Origin: Pipra filicauda
Taxonomy: Eukaryota; Chordata; Aves; Passeriformes; Pipridae
DNA length: 64,000 nucleotides
Assembly: GCF_003945595.2 (NCBI RefSeq)
Contig: NW_024105098.1
Coordinates: forward strand, 2,108,001-2,172,000
Direction: 5' to 3'
How positions within the stretch are numbered: the stretch's first letter is position 1; each line of letters begins with the position of its first letter. A program made the translations under genes and the position numbers. The notes under the pieces were generated by a model that saw only the letters and a list, made by a program, of their open reading frames with translations, made no database searches and was not told the DNA's origin. This document shows, piece by piece, positions 21,901 through 36,900 of the stretch.

Positions 21901-24900
21901 CGACCTCCAGGACCCAAACCACTGACAGATGAGTTCCAGTCCTTTCCCCACTCTTCCCATAGAAGAACACAAGCAACACCACTTCTGGAAAACTCCACAA
22001 AGCTTTATTACCCCCTCCATCCTCCCCTTACACATTCCCATGGTCCCACTGCACAAGCTGAAGCACTTTTCCACAAGCATTGTGTTTTAGGCTGCTTTAA
22101 GCTGACAGCTGTCCAACATGCAGTGCTAGCTCTGAGCCTGGGCTGAATGTTCTGGTAGAAGTCACACTTTAAAGCTTTACAACAAATGCCACATGTTATT
22201 CTGCACCATCTTCACCAGCCTCAGGAGTTGGTCTCTGTGGAAACAAACACAACTAATTTAGTAACACAATAGCTCAGATATGATACAAATTCCAGCCTGG
22301 GGCAGTCCAAAAGGCACCTTTACAAGGTGCTGAGGTGGCAGTGAGAATTGAAAGGTGCATACACATCTTACCCATTCTGACTGTGAGCTCACTCTCCAGG
22401 TGATTTCAACAAGTGATGTTGTATTCATGAACACAAAGCCATGTCTCCTTACAGACCTCACCTGTAACAAAAATAAACTGTAATTCTTGCACTGGCAGCA
22501 AACACAGCATTCTGTCACTGTAGGTAAGTATAAGGCACTCTACCTTGAAGCAATCAAAATGATCCAAGTAGTCTCAAAATCCAAGGGCAAAGCTGTCTCC
22601 TTCATTACCTCCTGGTGGAAATACTGGATTTTGTAACATTAAAGAGAGAAGTGCCAGACTGTCTGTGAAAGGAGAGGTGAGAAATATGAACTCCCACCGC
22701 TGCAGAGGGCCAAGTGCTGCCACTGCAGGAGGGCACAGCCTGCCCTGCCAGCCTGCCCTGCCTCTCCTGACCCTGCTCCAGCCAGGGAAGGCCTGGCTGT
22801 CGGCACAGACACCCCAAGCACGAGGAGGCTGAAGGACAGCTCACCTTGGTCAGGTTTGCTGCTGCACAGCCCTGGCCTCAGCCACAAGCACCACCTGCCC
22901 TGGCTGCACTTCTGTCCCAGGAGTGCAAACACTCAGTGCTAAAGGCTCTGACTGCAGCAGGAGAGCCCTGTGGGGACACGGGCAGGCTCAGGGAGCACAG
23001 AGGAGCTCCATGTACTCATGGGGGTCTGGTTCTGTGACTGCTTTATGGTGGGGACAGAGGTGGTACCCGGGCACCAGAGAAGTTGTGCAGAAGGAGAGAG
23101 GAAGAAAAAGGTGGTGCCCTTTAGTAGGAGCCTGCACTTCAGTTTTCTTGAAGTGGAACCTCAGCTTCACACAGCTGGTCTCTCAGACCACAACCCATGA
23201 GATCCAGAAAGTGCAGTGAGGGTGATCATGTGGCAGATTACCCTACAAAGACATTTGTTTCTTGCCTGAAAAATACAGAAAGAGTGTGTGACTTAAGAGG
23301 AACCCGTGAAGGCAGAGCACAGAGCTGCCTTTGTCAGCACCCAACAGGCAGCACCAGGACAATCACACGTGGCATCCCGAGCTGCTGATACTGCAGTCAG
23401 AAACCAACAACCAGTGTGACCTCATACCTTTCAGCTCTCGCCCCTCTGTGCACCTTGAACACCAAATACCAGAGTACATGTGCCACAGGCACTTTGCACA
23501 CTCACCCACTCCTGTGCCTCCATAATTCCCTGGCCACTGCTCTGCCTGTGCTGGACAGTCACTATGTTTTGTGTACCCTGCTCCATGGGGAGCATGTTCA
23601 TCACACGCTGGTGTTCACCGTCACGTTCAAGTGCATCTAAAACATTCACAGTTGGTTCCCTTTACACACCTCCATAAAACATTAGTGTGACAGTTCAGGG
23701 TTTGCCCAGGGAAAGTGTCTTTCTGCCATCTGCTCCTGACAGGAAAGGCCCAAGCCTATGTGTGCCAGTGACCTCCCAGCCGCCTGTGTGGTGCAGCTGG
23801 TCCCAGGCAGGCCCTGGCAAACAAACAGGAGAAACCTTCAGCCCTGAGCCCTGCTGGGCTGCAGCTCCCACCAGGTCTGTCATTCTCTGAATTTGTTACT
23901 GCTGCACACATAAAACATCCTCACATTTATACCTTTTCTCCAGATTCATGCCCGACATGAGACAAGCTCAAAAAGAGCCCGAACTTACTCAGCCTAAGTG
24001 CTGACTGCAGCCTTGGAACAAAGCTACAGAACAAACCCCAGAAACAAACCCCAGGCACAAGAGCTGGGAGGCACAGAAAGCCCAGGCAGGCCTTCTGGCA
24101 AGAGGAGAGCTGGATGGCAGATCCCTGTGTGCAATGGATGCTTTGTAGCAGGAACAATCCCAGGTTCTCCATGCCCAAGTGACAGAAACCTTCCTACAGG
24201 CAGCCTTCCATGCCTCAGCAGCCCAGCACAACTCAGGGTGACTTAGCAACTCTCAGAGACCAAAGAACCTCCTTTCTCTTCATCAGGACAAAAAAGATGT
24301 TTTTATAGATTTGCTTAAGACCAGAAAGAATCATTATTAACCTTTTCAATAACCCTTTGTACACACAGGCAGGTTGGTTCTTCCTCTGGAAGCAGTTCCT
24401 AAAATACCTCACTGCCATTAAAAACGCCTATTTTTTTTAAATAACTGAAGGGTTTGCTGATAGGAACAGTGAGAGGTCCCAGAGGGAGGGTTGGCACAGT
24501 GATCCCAGGGGATCCAAGCAGGCAGCCTACCGTGGTGATGTACCGGGAATGGAACTCCGGGGCATCCTTCAGGAACGTCAGGCCAGGGTGAGTTTCCACC
24601 ACATCCTGCAAGATAGAAGGAAGCCAAATGAATTAAGTTTTCTTCTCCTTTATAATGCTGAGAAGTTACTGGGTTTCACAAACCAGTACTTTTGCTTACT
24701 CTTGAAACTGTATTTGCAGCATTAACAATAAAAGTGAAATGACATTTTTTAATCTATAAGTGAACCTTCTAGAATTACAAGTATAATACATTTTCTGAGC
24801 AATACGCACCTGTTGGGCCATTTTGATTTACTTAAGGACAGAAAAACAAAGGAAGAGAGTTAGTGAGTAGATGAAAACTCATTTTCATTGATGAGACAAA

Positions 24901-27900
24901 AATCAGTTAGTTGACCATGCAACTATCTCCTCTCCAAGACCTCTTTTTATCTCCATTAATTGAAGATACCAACATTTGTTAGAGCTAGGTCTCAGAAATG
25001 CACATTCCTTGAGAAAATCACATTTTATGTCCTTCACAACAATGAAAGCTCTGTGAGCCTCAGAATGCTCACAGATAGTAGTGCTTTTCCAAAATTTACT
25101 TGAAGTACCTGTGGAGATGCCTCTTTCTCAAGGCAAGTGAACCACTGGCCCACGGTGCCAAATCTGCACGAGCAGATACCGGAGAAACTGCTCAGATCCT
25201 GACTGGATCAGTTCAGGTCCTCCATGAAACAGTGTCTGTGTAATTCCCACGTGTCTGACTCCTCTACCCCCCAAGAGTGTTGCAGGTTTTGCTCTGCCTG
25301 TTCCCTGCCATGGTGCCCTCAGGGGTGTGACGTGACCAGATTTTGGGCAGTGTAACACCAGGGCTGATGGGATGGGGTAAGATGGTGTCACTGCACTTGC
25401 CTGACTGACAAACAGGGCTGGACACGCCTTGGATTGCAGCAGGAGCTGAGAGGCAGAGCTGCAACCAGCCAGGAAAGGCAGCGTGTGCCCAGTGGGGAAA
25501 AGATGAAGAGGGACGTGACAAAATTTACCCACCACACCCCCACTTTTGTCTGAGAGACAGAAACATCCAATGCAGACACACAACCTTTCCCCAAAGCAGC
25601 ATCTCCACAGAGGTTCTGCCTCGAGGGCAATATGGTGGGAGAAATGTAGGGATATGTGGAAAAGACTGGAAAAAGAAGCAACAGAGGATCAGAGCAGGAG
25701 ATGGACCTGATTTATAGAGAAACTATAAAGAAGCCCTAAAGCTACCCTGAACCTGCCTAAATAGCCACAAATAATTAAAAAATGATGCTGTTAAAAATGT
25801 CACGTGAACGAAAAGAAAAAAAAAAAAGAAATTAAATCAGGATGTATAGATTAAGCCTGAATATTAGAGAAAAAATAAGCAGTGAGACTTGTGCACCAGC
25901 AAGTTGAGAGGCATATACAGAACACTTGGAAGTGCAGGAATTTTGCCAAGATTTCTATATTATACTGTATCTGGTAGCCTTGCTAGACAAATTCAATTAT
26001 AACTGTCTTGCCAAGCAAGTTAGCCCTTTTACAACTTTTCTAATATGCATTTATGTTGTGCTTGAGCATCAACAGCACCATGCATTTTCCCCAATACCCA
26101 AGTGGGACAGATTTCAGCCTGGTTACCAGGCACTGATAAACATGAATCCTGACAAGACGCAAGAAACCACACAAAGCTTTGACAATCCTTTAGCAAGATT
26201 TACAGTTGGGTGGCATTTAAGCAAAACAGCCCACTTGAAATGCTTATTTCTTTTTCACTCCCAAATAAACCCCACTCAGGTGCTGTTCAAACCAAAGGTC
26301 TGCTTGCCCTCGGTAAACATTTAAGGACATGAAAATAAAGAAGCTGCAAAATGAAGGTGGCTGTGTCCCCACCCCTTCCCCGTACCTGGAGCAGTGGGAT
26401 GAAGTCCTCCTGCTGTAGGTAGTCACAGCCAGGCTTGGCCAGGAGGGATGTGAACCTGGAAGCATCATCGTGGCAGTTCCGCAGGACTCTGTGGGAGAGG
26501 TGAGGAGTCACCCCAAGGCCCTGCCCCTCGGCACAGGTGGAGCAGGAGGTGCCCCAGCACTCCCCTCAGGCAGTACCCACACCCCAAGTCAGGCAGGAGC
26601 TCACCTCACACTACCAGCACACCCTCCAACACCTTTCAGCAGCACCAAGGTACCCAGAGGAGGTTTTTTCCATGTTTTAACACTGCTGTGGCAAACCAGG
26701 TTTCTTACTGGGGGCTGTTCTTGCTTTGATTCTGCAGCTACTCAGTGAGTAACCTGACTTTTCCAAATGCTGTCCACTCACTGCTCTCAGTGGAGTCAAC
26801 AGCACCAACCCCCTGGGATGCCCTGAGACACCCTGCCCAGTGCAACCCTTTCCTAGAGCTCAATATTTGAGGGCATTGCCAAACCACAGCAACTGAATAT
26901 TCACCCACAAAAATCACTTCTGAGAAGGACAAAGAACATCCCTGGTTAGTTGGGCCCATGTGGCTGCTGTGCTCTGCAGTGATGGAGAGCAGCACGAGGG
27001 AAGCATTAGCAGGACTCAGGATTCAGAGAAGCCTGCAAACTCATTCCTTAGGTTGACAGTTTGCATCTGACACATCAATTCTTGGCTCTGCTTTCTTCTA
27101 ATGCAAAATACTGCTGGTCAAAGGTATCACAGTTACTTAACTCATTCCAAACAGAAAAACTCATGAAAAGAGCAACTCCATGACATTTACCAAATACTGG
27201 ATATATCAAACACTTAGTTGTTCACATGGTATAAGGGAAACAATAAATTACTCAGAAAATCACCCTGGTTTTTTTTAAGAACTGTGAAAATACAAATGCA
27301 CTGTTAGTTATTTACTGTGATTAGTCACCACCTCCCTCTCCTGAAAGTGTACAAACACAACACTGAACTGCAGAGAAGTCACTGGAACTTGCTTCCTGCT
27401 AATTCTGGCCTCCTTACTGTACGAAAAGCAGTCTTTACAAAAAAAAAAAAGGCTTTTTTTTAAATAAGCAAAGAAAGATTAGATTTAGCAATCCTTTGGC
27501 TGCACATTCATATCATGGTAACTGTCAACTGACAGATACATTCTAAATCAGCTGCAGAAAAATGTTTTAGTTAATGTTTTATGCTAATGTTTTAGTTTAA
27601 AAAAATCTGGCACACAAAGAAGAATCCCAAGGCCATGTTTTAGCCACAAACTAAATGATCTGACATTCAGGAGTATTTTCTATTCAGCAATTACTATAGA
27701 CTTGAGGAGATCAGTGAGCATGGAGCATTTTGAAAGCCAGGTCACCTACTAAGGTGTTTAAGGCTTCAGCAACAGAAGATACCTGTTTTAGAGCTACACC
27801 TGTGCTCACAGAGCTCAGCCAGCTGTACCAGGAACATTACATTTCTTCTGCCTTGCATGTTTCCAGTAAAGATTTTGTAAATGGCAAAGGGAAGAGGAGG

Positions 27901-30900
27901 GGGAAAAAGGTTTTCCTAAAATGAGCAATTCAAGTGAGAAAAGCATAGAAAGCTTGACTTGGAAAAGGGGTGGCTAAAAGGATATAGAAGAGGGACATGA
28001 CCACAGCCTGCAAATATCTGAAGGATGTGAAAATCAGAGGAGTGAAAATATGTGGTATCATACATGAGGGATTAATTAGGAGTAATTGGAGGAACCTAAG
28101 GAAGGAAATATATTGTCTGTGTCAAGACAAACGTAGTGATCACAGTCACCCCTCACATTTTTGCACTTTTGCCAGGGTAACTAGAAGCTGTTTGACAACA
28201 TCATCCTAGGAAATATGATGATATGATTCCCTTTGGGAATTCAAGGTTAAAGGCTACTTCAAGAATCTGAAGAGGAAGCATTAAGTAAAAAATTAGAACT
28301 CTCTCTGGAGAGGAGATGGAGATGGTGTTCAGGTGTTTCACAAAGCAGACTAAAGCCTGAATTGCCCTGGGGGAAAGTGTGTTCCATGTCACACCTCCAC
28401 TCCCAGCACATCCAGAGCTCTCATTTCTGAGGGCAGCCCTGGCAATGGGATGTGCAAGGGATTGTCAAACCCCATGGATTTTTATGCTTGAGGAAGGTGG
28501 GAACTATTAAAGCTCCCAGAGTATCCACTTGTATGATGATGCTTTATTTTATATTCCTTCTTCCTGTCCTGGAACACAGTCACCCACCTCCTCTCCCAAT
28601 TCCCAAATGGCCCTCCCTTGGTGCTCCAGTGTAGCAGCAATGAGGCCCATGATTAACACATCCAAAATCCACTGACACCTATCAGCTATCTCAGAAGAGC
28701 TGGCCTATTCCTGGGGAGCATGTTGGGATATTTTATATGCCAGCTAGACCCAAACAACTTATCATCTATACAATTGCTTACAAGTCTGTTGATGCCACAT
28801 GGAAACAAGTGTTCAGAGAGTTTCAGGGAAGAAAACTGAAGCTGATGGAGATTTTCAGCCATTTAAAGAAGAGACAATGATTTGAAAATTCTGGTAGAAA
28901 ATAAGTAAGGGGAAAAAAATAAAAAGACTTCTGTGGCAGGCTGCTCTCTTTTTCCAGTTGGAGAATTTCGCATTGCTGTACTCACTTTCTCCACATGGAC
29001 ACAAAGGAGTGCACAGATACCCCTCCTGTCCTCTCTCCTCCTGATGCACTGAACAGAGGTGCTTTCCAGTAGAGTGGGCAGCCACAGACCTGTAAGGAAA
29101 CACCGGGATAAAGAGGAATACAAGAGCAGTCCCAAGAGGAGCCTGCCTGTTTACACACCAAACTCACCATCGAGGCTTGACATGAGGGAAATAAGGTGGC
29201 AGTGGCTTTCTGACTGACCTGTGTGCCATCTGCTGTGTGCCAGGGTTGAGAATTCACCAGTAACTTTCTACTTGGTGCTTTGTTAAGCAGCTGGGAAAAG
29301 GATCAGGGACTATCAATGTCTTAAACTTTGTCTTAGACTGAGCTGTTCAGCAAAATTCCCTACCAAGAGCAATGGAGGGAGACAGGCACCTCCTGCCACT
29401 CACATCAGCTCCCTCACAGACCTACCTGACCCATTCCCTTATGGGCTCACTTCTCACTGGCAGCCAGGGAACCTCAGTTCTAATGAGAGACAATCAATGG
29501 TTAAATGCCTGGAGGTGAAGTAATTCCCATCCCATGGTTTTCAGTGCAGTGCCTGCCACCCAGCCCAGCCTCTTTTCCCAACACTGCTGGATCTCAGCAG
29601 GATAACACAAATGGGAATGAACAAATGGAAAGAGGTTGATTCCAGCAAAAGGACTCTCTGAACAGCACTTCTGACCCAGGCTCTGCAGAGGCTGCTGCTC
29701 TCAGAATGGCCATCAGTGAGAGCTCAGGCATTCTGGACTCCCCAGGGCCTCAGCAAAGCAGGCTTGAGGATGGTGCCAAACAGCTGCTCACGCCATCAGG
29801 AATCTCCTCTTCACCACAGAGACCTTCCCAGCCACTGTCCTGACTCCAGACAGGCATCAGAACTTCCACAAAACACTGGCCTTGCAGGGAGTGCAACTGG
29901 CTCCAACCAGGCACAGGGAAGGATATCACAGCAAATGCAAGGAGGAGTATTTTGAAGCAGCAGCTGAGGCATCATTTCTGCCTTCCCCACAAGGCCTTTT
30001 TCACATCTTCTATGAAGCAGGACTATCCTGCAATTCCATTCTCAGCTTCTGTCCAGGCCTGCACGTTTCTTGGGGAACCTCAATCAGCCCAAGAACTGCT
30101 TTTGGATTTAGCCATCCCTGTGTCAGGCAACTGTGCTTCCACAGGCATTCAGCTCCTCTGAGAGAACTAGGACATTTAATTTTTGTGTTTCCTGCGTGTA
30201 GCTGGCTCTGAAGCATTTATTTCAGAGCCCCAAAGCTGTACCACTGTCAATAATGCCATGGAACAGAAGCAGCCTGATAACAGCTAAATGGCATGAAGCA
30301 CATCCGGGTGGAGACCAGGAAAGGCAGGGGTCTCTTCTACACCAGCCTCCTGCTTTGAACATGACAGGCCCCACACAGTTGCCTGTCTTGTCATTAAACC
30401 AGTTTCAAACCTTTTTTGGTCAATCAAAGGTTTTCTATCTATATTTTCAGAGCAGGTTTACAAATAATGTGCCTGGATTCCTCGAAAAACAAACAAAACC
30501 AACCTAGTCCCTCCTTTCAGGAAAACCCTCCTTCTTGGAAAACAAGTGCTGCTCTTGGGAAGAAAACCACTGCTCAACTTACAGTGCCAGAGATGCACTC
30601 AGGGCAGGCTGAACAGACAAGATGTGTCTGACAACTGCTACTTTTAGATCAGCAGCACTGAAAACCACGGCTGGAGAGAGGGAGGGAGATAGCAGGGACC
30701 ATCTGCACTGAGCTCCCACACAAGTGCTGGGGGCTGTTCCCTGGAGCCAGAACTCCTCAGCAGCCTGGGACTCCTGTGTCATGGACACTGAATGTACATC
30801 TCAGGGGCTGAGGGCTCACTGAGCATCTCCCTCCTCTGTGTCCAAGGAGGTGGAGGTTGGGAAGTGCTTTCCCACACAGCACTGCAGCAACACCCTCAGC

Positions 30901-33900
30901 TCAGGCCCAGCCCAGAGGGACAGCTACAAAAAGCCCCCAAAAAGGCAGCTGGCACCACCTGAAGCCACAGAGGCACAGAAGTTTCTGCCACCTTCTGAGC
31001 AGAACTATGGAGGGACAGAAGAACAAAATGCAATTTGTATTTGCTGAAAATCTGAGAAAAACATTTTGTAAAGCAAAGCAAGGAGGAACACATACATCTA
31101 ATGTGACAACCAGCAAACTGAGCTCAGTTTGTTTACTATAATCTAAACAAAAAACTTCAGCACAAAAGGATAATAGTTCTTTTTTCCCTAAAACAGCTGT
31201 GAGATGATTTGCTTTCATTTCATTCTTTCTCTCCCAAAAATTAAAATCCTAGAGAACAGAACCACAGAACCATCAAGGCTGGAAAAGACCTCCAAGCCCA
31301 TCAATAGTTACCTTAGCAATTTTCCCCATTTCACAGACGTTTGCCTTCTCATCTTCAAACTCTGAAAAGGCCTCTTCAACCCTGGCAATGATTTCCTCAT
31401 GGTTAGTGCAGACATTGGGAAGTCCTTTAGGGAAGTAGAAACGTGGAATGTTTATGGACAAGGGGGCACTGCTGGTGGCTTTATTCACAGGCAGGAGAGT
31501 GCAAGGGCCAGCTGAGGGCTTCAGGGGGGCTAGGGAGGGAGCTCCAGGCTTCTTCTCTTGTTTACTTTGAACCTGAAAAGATAAGGAATAACAAACACCT
31601 TTTAACAGCATGGCACACAGAGCAGGAAAACACTGCTTGTGCTCCCGGGGATTAGAGAAAATTAAACCCACCACAGGGATAAAAATGCATGTCTTAAATA
31701 GTCCATTAAAAATTCCTGCTTTATGAAACACTGCAAATTTAGGGAATGTCACACCTGCTTTGATGCTGTTGCTGTGCATTTGACATGTGTAACTCTGGAT
31801 TATGACTGATCACACACTCTGCAACTCAGCAACACCACACACAAGGACAAGGTTATTTCTTCTCATGCTGGTCTGTGTTGTCACTTTGCCCCATAAACAG
31901 CAAAGTATCAAAACCTGCTCTTTAGTATTTCCCCTTAGAAATAGAGCACCCACCCACACAAACATCTTGCCTCAAGTATGACCAAAGTTACCTTCACAAC
32001 AAGGACATTTTCTACCCCTTGGGAACACAATTAGCTTTGGTAAAGTGCTGCTTCACAGACAAATTAAGAAAAGATTTGCTTTCTCAGTTTCAGGAAGTCC
32101 TTCATTATGTGCCCAACTCCTACAGTCCAAGACCTGATTTTGTTACAAGTACTAAGCAATGGGAAACCAATTTTCCCATCAGAATTAGGAGCAGCCAGCA
32201 CAGTGCCATTAGGCACCCTCTGGATGTTTTTTCCTATCAGTCTTCCCCTGTCTGTAATAAACACATGGCTGATATGGTGATCCCCCTGGATCACCTCTCC
32301 AATGGATCCCTAGATATGGGGATCCCCCTTGGATCACCTCTCCAATGGATCCCTAGATATGGGGATCTCCCCTGGGTCACCTCTCCAATGGATCTCTAGT
32401 TCCAGCCCTACATCAATGCTTTTCATCACAGGCAGGATTTGTATTTAAGCACACAATAAGATCCTAAACCAGAGAATTTTTCTGACATGGGAGGGAATAT
32501 TTTTTCAACTTTGACAAGCAGTTACAGTATAAGCAGAATTCAGCTGCTGGAATGCCAAGGGCTGATGAATTCCCTGCTCCCCCATGAAGACACTATTCCT
32601 TGGGAACAGGCAATAGGCTTTCCCATTGCACAATGGTTCCACTGCAGGAGTTATTATTAATGTAACAACATATGTGATAAGGCTCAGAAGGCAACAGTCA
32701 AGTAAATACAGCTGCGACTTTCAGTTTGTTTATTCTGACTGTTTCCAAACAAAATGGTTTGAGGATAAAGCAGCCAAGTCTGAGATCACTAAATGCAGAA
32801 GAATGTATATGATGAACGAACTAAACTCTTTGCCTTATTAATTTCCATAAACTTGGAGCTTTTTTCTTAACACACACTGGATCCCCCAGCCTACCATGGG
32901 TTTGCTCTCAGGAAGGTGAAGAAGTGAGAACTGTAAAACCTTCCTTAAGCCCTGCTTTTACCTGCAGTTTATAATACTTTATAACCCAGTCCTCAGAGAC
33001 CACGAGGAAGGCTTTTCTCTTCTTCACTCCCCTGCTTCACTGCTCTTTCTTTAAACGAGGAGGACCTCTCCTTTCCCAAAAGCTGTCCCACTCAGGAGCA
33101 GGGACACTGGCACACATGCCAGCCAAAGTACACTTCTGTTCTGGATCAGCTCTGTACAGAACACATTAACCTGGAGTTTGGGACTCCGAGTTTTCCTCTC
33201 CCGCGTCTTAAAACACGGGAAAAGCTGAAGCTCACTTTCAGCCTTCAATATTTCTATCAATACCAGTGCTCAGAGTCTGAACAGTCCTCAAGTGTAGCTC
33301 TCAACCTTTGGAGAACAGGCCTGATCACCCCCATCTGTTCTCCCTCCCATCTTCCTTGCTTTTTCCTGCTCTCTCACACACTGCACCCCTCTGGGTCTGA
33401 TCCTGAGCGATGCTGGAGCCCAAAGTGGGCCAGCTCTGAGCCCCAAAGTGTTCCTGGGGCTCAGCAGGGCTGTAGGATGGGGGAAGCACCAGCCCTGGTG
33501 ACTCTGTCCCACAGCAGGACAATGCAGGTGACCCGAGGCAGTGGCAGGGGTTAAGCTGGATGCTCCCTTTGGGATCATGGAACACACCCCTCTCCTGGCT
33601 GCCTCCTGCTCTTTCCTCAGCAGAGTAACAGAAGCAAAGCCCAGCCAGGTTGGATGTGCCTGGGGAGGGGGATCTGACCTGGAGAACTGTCCCACAGCAC
33701 CACTTGTGCCTTCACCACCCCCCTCCCACCCTGCTGCCCTGCCCAGCCAGGACCAACTCCCTCAGCAGTTCTCCCTTTTGGATCCCAGCAGAGGGAAATT
33801 CCTGCCAGTCCCTCACAGCAGCAAACAATGCAGGGCTGGAACAGACCCCGAGGTGCCACTGCAGCCACTTGACTTCTATAATAGGACTTGACAGGCCCTT

Positions 33901-36900
33901 CTCACAAACAGGTTTATTGCTCCCTCATCTCTGCATCCCACAGGCACTCCAGGCTGCCAGCGCCCTGAGGAACCAGGAGGAATGACTCAACTGGAACAAA
34001 AACTACCACAAACCAAGACAGTCCTTCAAAGGACTCTGACACTTCACTTCAGCAATAGATCCCCCTCCCTTGCGTTACAAGGGAATGATAAAATCGTATT
34101 TTTCCTCTCTTGAAGGGGCAGAGACATCCCCCAAGCAGACCACAGCAGCACTGTGCCATTTTCCTCCTCTTCTGCACACCACATACACACCCCAATAGGG
34201 CACAAGAGCTGATTATCCTGTAACACCACTCATCCCCTCTGCCTAGGTCTCCACCTCCCAAAAACCAAAGCAATTCCTCCTCCTCCAGGGACTCCCAAAG
34301 CCAGAAACCAGCTGGTACCAGCTCACACAAGCCACAGCTCCAGAAGCTCCATTAATTTCCTGATCCACAACCACCACACAATCCAGAAGGTTAGAGATCT
34401 CCAGGAGAAATACAGGGAATTCTGCCAAGCCTCAGAGTAAGGACCCAGTGCAGGTTTGCAGCTGCCCTTCCCAGGGAGCCTGACTCCCTGACCCTGCTCA
34501 GGCCCAGTCAAACGAGGTGAGGCTTTGCTCAGGGATGGCTTCTCTTCAGATTCTACCTCAGGAACAGGTAGAATATATTTCTTATATAAGAAATGAGCTG
34601 TCTGACACAAAGAGAAAACAGCAACTGGCCCTTGAGGATCCTGTTCCCCAGAACAATCTTACAGGTCAATACTCTAGGATGGGCATAACCAGATGTGAAC
34701 CCCTGTGGTGACAACTGGAAGTTAATCACAACTTTTCGTGGAAAAAAAATTAAGGAAGTGGTATGGAGGCAAATTCTGTGGGAATTCCTTGGAAATAAAC
34801 ACCTTCTTATTGAAAAAAAAATAGCCTTAAATGTTCTTTGCTTAGTGGAACACACTTCTCCAACAGGGATGTGCATTTTTGGAAAGGACAACTAAGAAAG
34901 GAAACTACAAATACTTTAATAAATCTTTTAGGTTTGTTACCAATAGCCAACAGACTTTTTTTTTTTTTTTTTTTTGCTCAAGAGGAAGGTGAAATCAAAG
35001 CCCATTTTTAAACACTGCTCTATAGCATTGTGTAATTTACCTTAACTAAAATCTGTCCATCCGCTATATCATCTTTTGCCAGTCATACAATTTATTTATG
35101 GACAGACCAAAATAGTGACGTGTGTTATAAATAAACCAGACAGAACTACAGCTTCATTGTAGCTACAAAACAAAGCACAGACCAAAGCTCTGCCATCCCA
35201 GCCCGTCTCCCAGGGATGTGCCAATCCCAGCAGAGAACTCCATGGAAGGAAGCAGTAGCACATCAAGTGCTCAAATCCTTTCTGCTCCTTCCTCCTGGCC
35301 CCAATGTCCACCAGGGTCCCAGATAATATATTTACCAGTTTCCTGCTGTTTTCTCCAAAGGGATTCTGTAATCCTCTTTTCTAGGGTACAGTGACTCAGC
35401 CTGGGCTCTTGCAGTCCACAGAGCTGACTTCATGTCTCCTTTCATTTTTCATAGTTCCTGCCTCGCTGGAGTGTGATGGTAACTGGACACAGGCCATCCC
35501 CAACGCTCATCACTTCTCCAGAGCTGCTTTGTGTCTGTGGCCCGAGACCTTCTCCTCCTTCTCCTCCCTGAAGCCCTTTCCCATCTCCTTCCTGATGCCT
35601 CTTTCCTACTCATTTCTAAGGACAGTAAGAACAACAAAGGCTCATCTGCACATGGCTCCAAACAGCACAGAGCTGTGAGAAAATGATTTCTGCAGAGAAC
35701 CTTTTCTACAAGGAAACATAAACTCACCCACAGAAACCAAGTCAATCAGAGCAAAACAAACTCGACCTAAGCAACTCAGAAGCACAAAAGGATTGAGGTG
35801 GGAAGAGACACAGAGCTAATTCTAAGGTTTGATCAAGCTCCTCATGCCCTTTTCCAGTGGAATTTTGCAACCCCAGGTCTCACATGTCTCCACTGACAAG
35901 TGTGCCTATGGATCTTGCACATGGGCTTCCCATGACCGGTGGACTTCAGCCCACACTCCAAATGCTTCCCTGAAAACACCACAGAGAAAACAGGCAGGGT
36001 GCAACCAGATTGCCCTAGAAAGGAAGACACAGGTGGGTATAACCCCCCTGCAATTCTCCCCTGTCCTGAGGTGCAGATGACACTTGCCTTGGGGGGAGGC
36101 TGGCACGGTGACAGGCGGGACCTCAGGGGCAAAGGCCCTGACAAACTGTTCAAATACTTCCAGCAGAGAAGGTGCCCAGTTCTCCACCTGTGGACAGTGA
36201 TCCCAAGCACCAGTTCAGGCTGGGACCCCTCTGGCTGAACAGCAGCCCTGCAGAGAAAGCTGTGGAGGGGATGGTGTGTCCCGGGCTGAGCTGGAGCCTG
36301 CAGGGGGGGTGCTTACAAATAGGGCAAACCATGTCCTACTCTGCACCAGGAGCAGGGCCAGGAGAACACGAGCACTTATCTCCTCTGGGGCTGCATCTGC
36401 ATTACTGTGACCAGTTTGGGACCTTCACTTAAAAAAAAAAACAACGATGGGGAGAAACCAGCCAGAGATGTTCAGGAGGGAAATCCAACAGGCAGGGTCG
36501 GGATCGGGTGGCAGGAGGGACTGAGGGGCTGGGGTGGCTCTCTGCCCAGGCAGAGAGGAAGCCAAGGGATGGGCCAAGCACGGTCTGCAGCTCTTGGAAA
36601 TGCAGTTACAGCAGTGATGGAACCAAACTCTGTACCAGTACCTGGTATAAAAGGGGCAATGGCCATAAAGTGCAACTCGGGAGGGTTAGGCTGGAGGACA
36701 CTGAGGGTAACACAGCCTGCAGGAGGTCACTGGAGGGGGGTGGGGGAACCCCTATCCTTGGGGAGTTTCCAAGACTTGGAGAAAGCCAGTGCTGATGTGA
36801 CCCAGTGTTAGAAATACTCTTCTTCCACGTGAGATGTTGGATCAGAGACCCCCATTTCTCCCGGCTATGGGAAGCCCTCTGATCTTGCCATAAATAGTCC

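Larger units (their letters stand above)
19607..24530 (-). other. PPP2R3A: PPP2R3A intron, about 4.9 kb, with two CR1 remnants
   Basis: GT-AG intron carrying an old plus-strand CR1 at about 20.9-21.07 kb, a minus-strand CR1 tail at 21.78 kb, and an A13 run at about 21620-21633. Otherwise no feature recognised. Confidence 0.75.

Noticed and set aside
34956..34975. Poly(T) run as the tail of a processed pseudogene
   Set aside because: Neighbouring sequence shows no recognisable gene copy or target-site duplication.
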